This document shows, piece by piece, positions 33,294-41,847 of a DNA stretch of 64,000 bases (the first letter of the stretch is position 1; the number at the start of each line of letters is the position of its first letter). The stretch comes from Tractidigestivibacter sp050946515 (GTDB taxonomy: Bacteria > Actinomycetota > Coriobacteriia > Coriobacteriales > Atopobiaceae): NCBI RefSeq assembly GCF_050946515.1, contig NZ_JBMNUX010000002.1:124001-188000 (forward strand), given 5' to 3'. The notes beneath the pieces were generated by a model. The model was given only the letters and a program-made list of their open reading frames with translations. It had not been told where the DNA came from and searched no databases. Both the position numbers and the translations under genes were made by a program.

Positions 33294-33503
33294 GATTAGC
33301 CCCTTTCAAAAGCGACTGATTATTTCTGACAATTGAAGTCTCGCGCCAGAGGGCAACATGGGCAATGTGACAAAATTCAAATTGGGCTTGCAGCCCACAG
33401 CGGCGATTGTGCAACAGTGCAATCGCGCGAGTCGCGGACGATAGGCCTCGCAAATTGCTTGGTCGTCTGGGCATTGCGGAGTCCCCTCTTTGCGACGCCT
33501 CCC

Positions 33504-33926
33504 CTTGTGTGGGGCTCCTCTGGAACGGCAGGCGCCATTGTGTGGTAGCGCACGGGGTTTCCGCGGGATTCCATAACCATCGTGCAGACCTCTCGCATCG
33601 GTTAGGGGCGTCGGAGAGAGGGGTGCCCTATCGTGTGGGGGTGGGCATCGAGACAAATCGCTAAGCCCCACACGACATGTCTTCTTACCTGCGGAAACTC
33701 CGGTGAGTTCCACACGATGAAGTGGCAACCGAGTAGTGTGTCCCACACTTTGGAAGGGGACTCCGAGCACGCCCGGCAAGCCCCACACAAGGGAATGTCT
33801 TACCTGCGAGAATGTCCTCAAGTCCCGCACCTCACGAGGGACCGACTCAAAGTGTGTCCCACACGATGGAGAGGGGCTGCCGAGAAGTTGGGCCGCATCG
33901 CTCACGGCGACTGTTTCCCACGCGAT
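33504..33926 (+). repeat. Type B phased-box element R5
   Basis: Inverted boxes start at 33504, 33537, 33579 and 33630; direct boxes start at 33667, 33709, 33742, 33782, 33824 and 33858, and one extra box (CCCACGCGAT) is at 33917. The steps are 33, 42, 51, 37, 42, 33, 40, 42 and 34. TACCTGCG follows direct boxes 1 and 4 at the same offset as in the other copies. It lies between the second acyl carrier gene and the PPTase gene; 33294-33503 holds only the presumed promoter of the carrier gene. Confidence 0.85.
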
Positions 33927-33999
33927 AGAGGGGCTGTGGAGGGCATGGGGAAAGGTCGATTGGGCAGAAGAGTGGCACGAAAAAGAGAGGAATCGGTCG

Positions 34000-34716
34000 C
34001 TAGAGGGTCTCAGAGCGGTGCCTGGCATCTCCCGAAGCCTCGAGAAGGTCGATGGCGCGTGCCATGGGGACTTCGATGACGCGCAGGTCAGGCAAGTCAG
34101 GCTCTGGAACAGAGGCGCCTGAGGAGACTCCCGTCCTGCTAGAAGGCTCGGGCGCGGCGCAGGAGATGGCGTGTCCCGACCAGACGACGTGCGAGCAGGA
34201 CCACCCCTCCGGAAGATGGCCGCCCTTTACGCGAAAGGCGAAGCCGCGCCCATCGGCCTTGACCACGGCCTCGACATGCGTCCACGCAAGCGCAAAGGCA
34301 AGGGCGGGGTTCTCGCTCGCCTCCACTTGTGCAATTGCAACATCTGAGAGCACGCCCCGGAGAGCGTCTCGCTGGAGGCGACCGTACTCGACTGGCACCT
34401 CCTCAACGTCCACGCCAATCACTTGGTCGGAAACCGCAAGGACGGCAAGCCCGTCATCGTGAGAGATGCTTATATGGGCCCATCCAGAGGCAAGGTCAGG
34501 CTTGCCCTCGGAGCCAATCTCCAGCTGGCCATCTTCGCGCACCCCAAGCACAGTGGCAAGCAACAGACCGGCGCCAAACTCCCCCAGCCGCGATGTCTCT
34601 GGCGCCTCGCCATCAGAGAGCCGCTGGTAGCGCGGGGCAACAAGATGCCGGCACCCCTCCCACTTGGAAGGGGCACCGGCAAGCGGCATCACGTATATGG
34701 TAACGGCAGCGCCCAT
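34000..34716 (-). CDS. 4'-phosphopantetheinyl transferase, Sfp type
   Basis: About 238 residues from the ATG at 34716; a TTG at 34722 is the alternative. The diagnostic motifs are both present: VIGVDVEEV and AWTHVEAVVKADGRGF (W-x3-E-A-x3-K), plus the upstream HISISHDD segment. The enzyme transfers phosphopantetheine from CoA to the serine of carrier proteins. It starts about 20 bases after leuS ends and is probably cotranscribed with it, but it adjoins the block holding two dedicated carrier proteins. It may therefore serve those carriers rather than only the fatty-acid ACP. Confidence 0.82.
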   Translation of the reverse strand: MGAAVTIYVMPLAGAPSKWEGCRHLVAPRYQRLSDGEAPETSRLGEFGAGLLLATVLGVREDGQLEIGSEGKPDLASGWAHISISHDDGLAVLAVSDQVIGVDVEEVPVEYGRLQRDALRGVLSDVAIAQVEASENPALAFALAWTHVEAVVKADGRGFAFRVKGGHLPEGWSCSHVVWSGHAISCAAPEPSSRTGVSSGASVPEPDLPDLRVIEVPMARAIDLLEASGDARHRSETL

Positions 34717-34737
34717 GCTCAAGACTCGAGCGTCCAG

Positions 34738-37302
34738 CTACATTGCCACGATGTTCACTAGGCTCCCGGGCACCACAATCACCTTGCGGACCGTCTTGCC
34801 CTCAAGCTGCGCTGCGACGGCCTTCTTTGCGGCAGCCTCAAGCTCGTCCTTCGAGGCGTCGGCAGCGACGTTGATGCGTGCGCGCACCTTGCCCTTGATT
34901 TGGACGGCAATCTCGATCGTATCGCTCTTCGCCTGCTCGGCATCGAATTCCGGCCACGGCTCGTTGTAGACCGAGCCGTCAAGGCCGAGCGCCTCATGAA
35001 AGAGCTCCTCCGCCCAGTGTGGGCAGATTGGCGCGAGCATCGCGACGACGTCGTGGGAGACGCGCCAGCAGAGCGCCTTATTGCGCTTGTCCGCAGGCAC
35101 CCCGTTCAAGTATTTGGACGCGGCATTCACAAGCTCCATCACGGCAGAGATGGCAGTGTTGAACTGCCCGCGGTCAAAGTCGCGCGTGCACTTGATGCCA
35201 AGCTCGTGCAGGGCACGGTTGAGCTCGGCGTCCTGCCCGGAGAGCGCCGCGGGGTCAATCTCGCCCTTCTCGGCGCTTTGCGAAAGGAGCCACACGACGC
35301 GCCAGGCGCGCTTGATGAAGCGGTTGGCGCCAGCGACGGCCTCGGGGTCCCAGTTGAAGTCCTTCTCGGGAGGGGCCACGAAGAGGATGGCGAGACGCAT
35401 CGTGTCGGCGCCGTACGGGTCGATGACGCTCGACGGCGGCACCACGTTGCCCTTCGACTTGGACATCGTGTCGCCGTTCTCGTCCTTCACCATGCCCTGG
35501 CAAAGCAGGTTGGTGAACGGCTCGTCGATGTGGACCATGCCCATGTCGCGCAGGACCTTGGTCCAGAAGCGCGAATAGAGCAGGTGCAGGATGGCGTGCT
35601 CGATGCCGCCGATGTAGTTGTCGACGGGCATCCAGCGGTCGACCGACTCCGCGGAGAAGGGCTCCTGGTCGTTGTGCGGGTCGCAATAGCGCAGGTAGTA
35701 CCAGCTGGAGCACGTGAAGGTGTCCATGGTGTCGGTGATGCGCTTTGCGGGCTTTCCGCACTTGGGGCAGGTGGTCTCGTAGAACTCGGGGCACTCGGCG
35801 AGCGTCTCTCCCGCACCGAGGTCAAGGTTCTCGGGCAGGCGCACGGGCAGCTGGTCCTCAGGGACGGGCACGTCGCCGCAGTCGTCGCAGTGGATCATGG
35901 GGATGGGGTTGCCCCAGTAGCGCTGGCGGCTGATCAGCCAGTCGCGCAGGCGGTACTGGACCTTGGAGCGGCCGCACCCGTGCTTCTCGAGCCAGTCGAG
36001 AATGGCCTTCACGCCCTCGGAGTGCTTGCCGCCCTTGAGCCCGGTGAACTCGCCAGACTGCACGAGGTAGCCCTCGGCGGCCATGGCCTGGTCCCAGTCG
36101 ACCGAGCGGACGCGGGTCTCGCGAACGTCCTTGAGCTCGTCGTAGAGGGGGTCGTCCTTCGTGCAGATGATGGGGATGATGTCCAGGCCGTACTTCTTTG
36201 CAAATTCGAAGTCGCGCTGGTCGCCGCAGGGAACGCCCATGACGGCTCCGGTGCCGTAGTCAAGCAGCACGTAGTCGGCAACCCAGATGGGCGCCGGCTG
36301 GCCGTTGATCGGGTTGATCACGTAGCGGCCCGTGAAGACGCCGTGCTTCTCGCGGTTGGACCCCTGGCGGTCGACGGAGGAGACCTTCTCGGTGGCCTCC
36401 TTCAGGCGCAGGTAGTCAGCCTCGTACTTGGTGCCGGCGACGAGCTCGGCGGCAAGCGAGCTCTCGGGCGGCAGCACCATGAACGAGACGCCGAAGAGCG
36501 TGTCGGCGCGCGTGGTGAAGACCGAGATCGTGCGGTCGGTGGGCGTGACGCCGTCCTCGGCGGCGAGCTTGAAGTCGATCTCGGCGCCCTCGGAGCGACC
36601 GATCCAGTTGCGCTGCTGCGCCTTGACGTTCTCGGGCCAGCCAGTCAGCTTGTCGAGGTCGTCCAGGAGCTCCTGCGCGTAGTCGGTGATCTTGAGGTAC
36701 CACTGGGAGAGCTCGCGCTTCTCGGGAATCGAGCCGCACCTCCAGCAGCGACCCTCGACGACCTGCTCGTTGGCAAGCACGGTCTTGCAGGTGGGGCACC
36801 AGTTGACGGGAGAGGTGGCGCGATAGGCAAGCCCGCGCTTCCACATCTGGATGAACATCCACTGGCCCCACTTGTAGTACTCGGGGTCGCAGGTGTTGAA
36901 CATGCGGTCGTAGTCATAGGAGAAGCCCATGCGCTTCATCGTATGGACCGCGTTGTCGATGTTCTGATAGGTCCACTTGGCAGCCTGCGTATGGTGCTTG
37001 ATGGCGGCGTTCTCGGCGGGAAGGCCAAACGCGTCGAAGCCCATGGGGTGCAGCACGTCATAGCCGCGCATGCGAGCCTGGCGCGCCATGGCGTCGCCGA
37101 TGGAGTAGTTGCGGGCGTGGCCCATGTGCAGGTCGCCCGAGGGATACGGGAACATCTCGAGGACGTACTTCTTTGGCTTGGAGGGGTCCTCGTCAGTCTT
37201 GTAGAGCTGCTCGTCCTCCCAGATTTTCTGCCACTTGGTCTCGATGGCCTGCGCGTCGTAGGCAGGCACCTCGAAGTCTTCAGGCTTCGTGCTGTCGCAC
37301 AT
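34738..37302 (-). CDS. leuS: Leucyl-tRNA synthetase
   Basis: 854 residues from the ATG at 37302 (MCDSTKPEDFEVPAYDAQAI), with AAGGAG 8 bases upstream; an upstream frame to 37479 is unsupported. It is a class I synthetase with FPYPSGDLHMGHARNY (HIGH signature), an editing domain inserted in the core, and the KMSKS-type loop DTMSKSKGNVVPP. It charges tRNA-Leu. No T-box leader was recognised upstream. The PPTase gene follows closely on the same strand. Confidence 0.97.
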   Translation of the reverse strand: MCDSTKPEDFEVPAYDAQAIETKWQKIWEDEQLYKTDEDPSKPKKYVLEMFPYPSGDLHMGHARNYSIGDAMARQARMRGYDVLHPMGFDAFGLPAENAAIKHHTQAAKWTYQNIDNAVHTMKRMGFSYDYDRMFNTCDPEYYKWGQWMFIQMWKRGLAYRATSPVNWCPTCKTVLANEQVVEGRCWRCGSIPEKRELSQWYLKITDYAQELLDDLDKLTGWPENVKAQQRNWIGRSEGAEIDFKLAAEDGVTPTDRTISVFTTRADTLFGVSFMVLPPESSLAAELVAGTKYEADYLRLKEATEKVSSVDRQGSNREKHGVFTGRYVINPINGQPAPIWVADYVLLDYGTGAVMGVPCGDQRDFEFAKKYGLDIIPIICTKDDPLYDELKDVRETRVRSVDWDQAMAAEGYLVQSGEFTGLKGGKHSEGVKAILDWLEKHGCGRSKVQYRLRDWLISRQRYWGNPIPMIHCDDCGDVPVPEDQLPVRLPENLDLGAGETLAECPEFYETTCPKCGKPAKRITDTMDTFTCSSWYYLRYCDPHNDQEPFSAESVDRWMPVDNYIGGIEHAILHLLYSRFWTKVLRDMGMVHIDEPFTNLLCQGMVKDENGDTMSKSKGNVVPPSSVIDPYGADTMRLAILFVAPPEKDFNWDPEAVAGANRFIKRAWRVVWLLSQSAEKGEIDPAALSGQDAELNRALHELGIKCTRDFDRGQFNTAISAVMELVNAASKYLNGVPADKRNKALCWRVSHDVVAMLAPICPHWAEELFHEALGLDGSVYNEPWPEFDAEQAKSDTIEIAVQIKGKVRARINVAADASKDELEAAAKKAVAAQLEGKTVRKVIVVPGSLVNIVAM

Positions 37303-37564
37303 GGTGAAAGCTCCTTCTCGCTTTATTGCATAGCTGTTTGATTCTAGCAGCTCTTCAGAAAAAGCCCTGCGGACGTAACACGCAAGCCGCAGTTCCTCAA
37401 AGTTTGCCCCGCCGCGCAGCGCTCGCGAGCGAGAGGGGCGCACCGTATCGCCAGCCGCGAAAACGATGTGCCCGCACATCGTAGGGAATGTCCGCGAGCA
37501 AGGCCCAATATCGTCAGACGGGGTACCATTTTTTCAAGCGGAACCGCAACAGCACGGAGGAATC

Positions 37565-38719
37565 ATGGCTGATAACGAACGAGACTTCAACAATGCGATC
37601 CCCGAGCCCGACCTCGAGTTTGGAGACAGTGCGCCCAAGGCTCCCGAGGCGATTCCCGTGACGCCCGAGGCGCCTCAGAGCAAGCCCGAGGACTCGCTTA
37701 CGGTCGAGGAGCTCCAAAAGGTTGACGCCTTCGTTGACAAGATCGACCTCACGAACACCGCGGGGGTCCTCTCATACGGGGTTGGCTCCCAGCGCAAGGT
37801 CTCAGAGTTTTCCAACCAGGCGCTTGAGGGCGTGAGCGCCAATGACCTTGGAGAGGTCGGCAACGACATCACCAAGCTCATCGTGACGCTCAAGGACTTC
37901 GACCCCGACAGCGAGGCCAAGTCTGGGCCGCTTTCGTTCTTCCACAAGACCAAGAACAACATCGAGGCGCTGCGGGCGCGCTACACCTCCGTAGAGAAGA
38001 ACGTCGAAGAGGTATGCGACGTGCTGGAGGGCCATCAGAGGACGCTTCTTAAGGACATCGCCACGCTCGACCAGCTCTACGCGCTGAACCAGGCGTACTT
38101 CAAGGAGCTGACGATGTACATCGTCGCTGGAAAGAAGAAGCTGGAGCAGGTTCGCACGGGCGAGCTTGCCGAGCTGCAGAGAAAGGCCGAGCAGAGCGGG
38201 CTTGCCGAGGACGCGCAGAAGGCCCGCGACCTCTCTCAGAAGTGCGAGCGCTTTGAGAAGCGCATCTACGACCTCGAGCTCACTCGCCAGGTGACGCTCC
38301 AGATGGCACCGCAGATTCGCTTGGTCCAGAGCTCCGACGCCGTGATGGCCGACAAGATCCAGTCAACGGTCGTGAACACCATCCCCCTGTGGAAGAACCA
38401 GATGGTCATCGCGCTTGGCGTAGAGCACTCGACGCAGGCGGCGCGCGCCCAGCGCGAGGTGGCGGACATGACCAACGAGCTCCTGAAGAAGAACGCCGAC
38501 AAGCTCAAGGTGGCCACCGTCGAGTCTGCGCGAGAGGCCGAGCGCGGCGTCGTGGACATCGAGACCCTCAAGCACACCAATGAGCAGCTCATCTCGACGC
38601 TCGACGAGGTCAAGCGCGTCCAGGCGGAAGGTCGCGAGAAGCGCCGCCAAGCCGAGGCCGAGCTCTCCGAGATCGAAGACGAGCTCAAGGCAAAGCTGCT
38701 CGAGGCGTCGCGCGAATAG
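37565..38719 (+). CDS. TelA-family (toxic anion resistance) protein
   Basis: 384 residues from the ATG at 37565, with GGAGG 4 bases upstream. It is long and helical, with conserved TelA-type segments (FFHKTKNNIEALRARYTSVE, LDQLYALNQAYFKELTMYIV, RLVQSSDAVMADKIQSTVVN, IPLWKNQMVIAL) and a coiled-coil C-terminus. TelA proteins were linked to tellurite resistance, but a broader envelope-stress role is likely. It is convergent with xpaC, its usual partner gene, across a perfect terminator. Confidence 0.88.
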   Translation: MADNERDFNNAIPEPDLEFGDSAPKAPEAIPVTPEAPQSKPEDSLTVEELQKVDAFVDKIDLTNTAGVLSYGVGSQRKVSEFSNQALEGVSANDLGEVGNDITKLIVTLKDFDPDSEAKSGPLSFFHKTKNNIEALRARYTSVEKNVEEVCDVLEGHQRTLLKDIATLDQLYALNQAYFKELTMYIVAGKKKLEQVRTGELAELQRKAEQSGLAEDAQKARDLSQKCERFEKRIYDLELTRQVTLQMAPQIRLVQSSDAVMADKIQSTVVNTIPLWKNQMVIALGVEHSTQAARAQREVADMTNELLKKNADKLKVATVESAREAERGVVDIETLKHTNEQLISTLDEVKRVQAEGREKRRQAEAELSEIEDELKAKLLEASRE

Positions 38720-38752
38720 CCACGGCCGGCAAGCCCCATTGCATGTCAGAAG

Positions 38753-38786
38753 AGAAGGGCGACCCCACTCGCGAGGTCGCCCTTCT
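38753..38786. terminator. Bidirectional terminator between telA and xpaC
   Basis: Perfect 12-base stem AGAAGGGCGACC/GGTCGCCCTTCT with a 10-base loop, lying between the two convergent genes. Confidence 0.85.
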
Positions 38787-38824
38787 TATCTCTGCATGGG
38801 ACGAGACGGCTGCGTGGCTCAAGC

Positions 38825-40054
38825 CTACTTGTTGCCCTGGTCGTCACCGTCTGAAAAGTCGTCCTCGCCCGAAAGGCCGTCCTGGTTGAGCATGGTCCGC
38901 ATAACCTTCATGTCGCTCTTGAGGTCGATGGACTGCCCCTGCACGAGCTCGTCAGAGAGCTTCGAGAGGGACTTGTCCATCATCGAGAGCGTGTCGCGAA
39001 CCTCGGCGAGCGTCGAAGTGACCTCGGGCCCCGCGGAATGGCGCTCGAGCTCGGCATACGACGAGGCAAGCTTGACCGTGGTGGGAAGGTAGTACGACGA
39101 TGCGTGCTTGATCTTGGACGCCGTCTTGGGATGCCTCGCCACGTAGCCTAGGATCTTGTCGGTCTTCTTCGCAATGCTCTCGAGCGTCGAGCGCACCTCA
39201 AGGTCAGAGACCTTGAGCGCTGCCGTGCGTATGGCGTCGACGCTGTCCTGGCACTCGTCCAGCAGCTCGGCCACGTCCTCCGGAACGCCTGGACCGTACT
39301 TCTTGCTGGCATCAGGCTTGGCACCTGCGTCTGGCGAGGCTTCCTTGGAGGCTGCCGTCTGGGACGAAGCGGGGCTCTTGGAGCCATAGGGCTGGGCGCT
39401 CATCCACGCGGCGTCGGTCAGATAGAGCATCTGCCCGCTCTGCCCGTAGCCAATGTGCCCGTTGGGAATGATTCCTCGGTCGATGGCGTCGTGGAGCATG
39501 GCGACGAGCTTGGAAGAGGCGACGCCGACCTCTGTGGCAAGGTCTCTCACCAAGACGGCCTGCCTAGAGCCAACCTTGCGGCGGACCTTCTTTATGACCC
39601 TAGCGAACTCCCTGAGCCCGTTGCCGCGACGAATCAGGGCAACCCCCAGGGCGCAGAGAGCAAGGCCGGCGGCGCACAGTATGATCGCGTATGAAAGGCT
39701 CACAAAAAGGCTGACAAGGCCCGAGAACAGCACGGGCAAGCCAAAGAGCAAGAGAAGCACCCCCAGCAGCAAGAGCACGCCGCCGTTGGTGGTGACCTTG
39801 CTCGTGGAAAGCACGTAGGGAGAGTTCTTCGACAGGCCAAGCCCCGAGAGCGTGCGGGTGACGTCCTCCCCCGCCTTCGACATCGCCTTCGAAAGGTCCG
39901 AAAGCTCAATCGAGAAGGTGTCGTTTAGGTCATCCGCAACGTCGCTGATCGTCTGCCCTATCTCTTCCGAGACGCGACCGAAGGCGTCGCCCATCTCTTT
40001 GGCGGCGTCTTCAAGGTCGTCGTATCCGTTGTCCGATTGGTTCCGATCTGTCAT
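38825..40054 (-). CDS. XpaC-like (5-bromo-4-chloroindolyl phosphate hydrolysis family) membrane protein
   Basis: 409 residues. After an acidic N-terminal helix, two hydrophobic helices (GGVLLLLGVLLLLFGLPVLF and VSLSYAIILCAAGLALCALG) anchor it in the membrane. They are followed by a winged-helix-like segment (VRDLATEVGVASSKLVAMLH), a Pro/Ser/Ala/Lys linker and a helical C-terminal half. The layout matches XpaC-family proteins, which commonly sit beside telA. The biochemical role of the family is not established, despite the name. guaB lies 22 bases upstream on the same strand. Confidence 0.75.
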   Translation of the reverse strand: MTDRNQSDNGYDDLEDAAKEMGDAFGRVSEEIGQTISDVADDLNDTFSIELSDLSKAMSKAGEDVTRTLSGLGLSKNSPYVLSTSKVTTNGGVLLLLGVLLLLFGLPVLFSGLVSLFVSLSYAIILCAAGLALCALGVALIRRGNGLREFARVIKKVRRKVGSRQAVLVRDLATEVGVASSKLVAMLHDAIDRGIIPNGHIGYGQSGQMLYLTDAAWMSAQPYGSKSPASSQTAASKEASPDAGAKPDASKKYGPGVPEDVAELLDECQDSVDAIRTAALKVSDLEVRSTLESIAKKTDKILGYVARHPKTASKIKHASSYYLPTTVKLASSYAELERHSAGPEVTSTLAEVRDTLSMMDKSLSKLSDELVQGQSIDLKSDMKVMRTMLNQDGLSGEDDFSDGDDQGNK

Positions 40055-40076
40055 CGCACCTAAGCTCCGAAGAACG

Positions 40077-41594
40077 CTATGAGCGGAAGTTCACCTGCTG
40101 GCTGGAGTCCTTCAGCAGCACGTCGTGCGCTCCGCCCTCAACGAGCGAGGTGGCGGAGACCAGCGTGATCTTGGCCTTCTCGCGAAGCTCCTTCAGGTTG
40201 AGCGCGCCGCAGTTGCACATCGTGGAGCGAACCTTCAGGAGCGAGTTGTCGACGTTTTCCTTGAGCGGGCCGGCGTACGGGACGTAGGAGTCGACTCCCT
40301 CGACGAAGGAGAGGCCCTTCTTCTCGCCGCCGAGGTCGTAGCGCTGCCAGTTGCGGGCGCGCGCGGAGCCCTCGCCCCAGTATTCCTTCATGTATGAGCC
40401 GTTGACGTTCACGCGGCGCGTGGGGCTCTCGTCGAAGCGGGCGAAGTAGCGGCCGAGCATCAGGAAGTCGGCGCCCATGGCAAGGGCGAGCGTCATGTGG
40501 TAGTCGTAGACGATGCCGCCGTCAGAGCAGACGGGCACATAGATGCCAGTCTCCTCGTAGTACTTGTCGCGCGCCGCGCACACGTCGATCAGCGCAGAGG
40601 CCTGGCCGCGACCGATGCCCTTCTGCTCGCGGGTGATGCAGATAGATCCGCCGCCGATGCCGACCTTCACGAAATCGGCGCCGCAGTCGGCCAAAAAGCG
40701 GAAGCCCTCGGCGTCAACCACGTTGCCGGCGCCGACCTTGACGGAATCGCCGTACTTCTCGCGAATCCAGGCGAGGGTGCGCTTCTGCCACTCGGAGAAT
40801 CCCTCGGACGAGTCAATGCAGAGCACGTCGGCGCCCGCATCGACCAGCTTGGGGACTCGCTCCTCGTAGTCGCGCGTGTTGATGCCGGCGCCAACCAGAT
40901 AGCGCTTGTGGGAGTCGAGAAGCTCGTCGGGGCGAGACTTGTGAGAGTCGTAGTCCTTGCGGAAGACGAGCGAGACGAGGCGGTTTTCGGAATCGACAAT
41001 GGGCAGCTGGTTCAGCTTGTTGTCCCAGATGATGTCGTTTGCGGTCTTGAGCGAGGTGCTCTCGTCGGCAACAACCATCTTGTCGCGCGGCGTCATGAAA
41101 TCCTTGACCAGCTTGCCGCGATCGTCACGAGAGGGGCGATAGTCGCGGGAGGTGACGATGCCGAGCAGGTGGCCATGAGCGGTGCCGTCATCGGTGACGG
41201 GCATCGTGGAATGGCCAGTGCGCTCCTTCATGTCCATGACCTGGGAAAGCGTCATGTTGGGCGTGAGCGTTGAGTCGGAGACCACGAAGCCGGCCTTGTA
41301 GGACTTGACCTCGCGGATCATGGCCGCCTCGTCATCGGGCGTCTGAGAGCCATAGATGAACGAAAGGCCGCCTTCCTGCGCCAGGGCGATGGCCATCTTG
41401 GGACCAGAGACTGCCTGCATGATTGCGGAAACCATAGGGATGTTCAGATAGAGGGCGCTCTCTTCGCCCTTCTTGAAGCGCACGAGGGGGGTCCTCAGCG
41501 AGACATTGTCCGGAATGTTCTCCGCTGACGAGTACCCAGGAACAAGAAGGTACTCAGAAAAGGTATGGGACACTCCTTCGAAGAATGTTGCCAT
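40077..41594 (-). CDS. guaB: Inosine-5'-monophosphate dehydrogenase
   Basis: 505 residues from the ATG at 41594, with GAGGAG 9 bases upstream. It converts IMP to XMP with NAD+, the committed step to GMP. The (beta/alpha)8 barrel is interrupted by two CBS repeats (HSTMPVTDDGTAHGHLLGIV and NQLPIVDSENRLVSLVFRKD). The active-site Cys is in GGGSICITREQKGIGRGQ. The residue after that Cys is Ile, where many bacterial enzymes have Thr. The C-terminal flap and MCNCGALNLKEL tail are complete. Confidence 0.93.
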   Translation of the reverse strand: MATFFEGVSHTFSEYLLVPGYSSAENIPDNVSLRTPLVRFKKGEESALYLNIPMVSAIMQAVSGPKMAIALAQEGGLSFIYGSQTPDDEAAMIREVKSYKAGFVVSDSTLTPNMTLSQVMDMKERTGHSTMPVTDDGTAHGHLLGIVTSRDYRPSRDDRGKLVKDFMTPRDKMVVADESTSLKTANDIIWDNKLNQLPIVDSENRLVSLVFRKDYDSHKSRPDELLDSHKRYLVGAGINTRDYEERVPKLVDAGADVLCIDSSEGFSEWQKRTLAWIREKYGDSVKVGAGNVVDAEGFRFLADCGADFVKVGIGGGSICITREQKGIGRGQASALIDVCAARDKYYEETGIYVPVCSDGGIVYDYHMTLALAMGADFLMLGRYFARFDESPTRRVNVNGSYMKEYWGEGSARARNWQRYDLGGEKKGLSFVEGVDSYVPYAGPLKENVDNSLLKVRSTMCNCGALNLKELREKAKITLVSATSLVEGGAHDVLLKDSSQQVNFRS

Positions 41595-41847
41595 GCGCCA
41601 TCTCCTCTTTCCCCGCTCTCGCGGACTTGTCGTGCCTTTTTTGGACGGCATTGTAGCATCCGCCCGCAAACCGAACGTGACCGTCTGCCGACGTCACAGA
41701 CAACGCAAGCATACTTTGTTGTCCAAAGAAATTCACGGCTCAGAGAACCTTTCACGCAGAGTCGGGCAGATGCGTGAGGGACGCGGAAAACCATGAGGGC
41801 GGAACGCAGGCCGTAAGCGCGATGGCGCGAGCGTGCGTTGCGCGTCG

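Noticed and set aside
37303..37564. T-box or other riboswitch ahead of leuS
   Set aside because: No stem I signature, T-box core or terminator was seen in this gap; only divergent upstream regions of leuS and telA.
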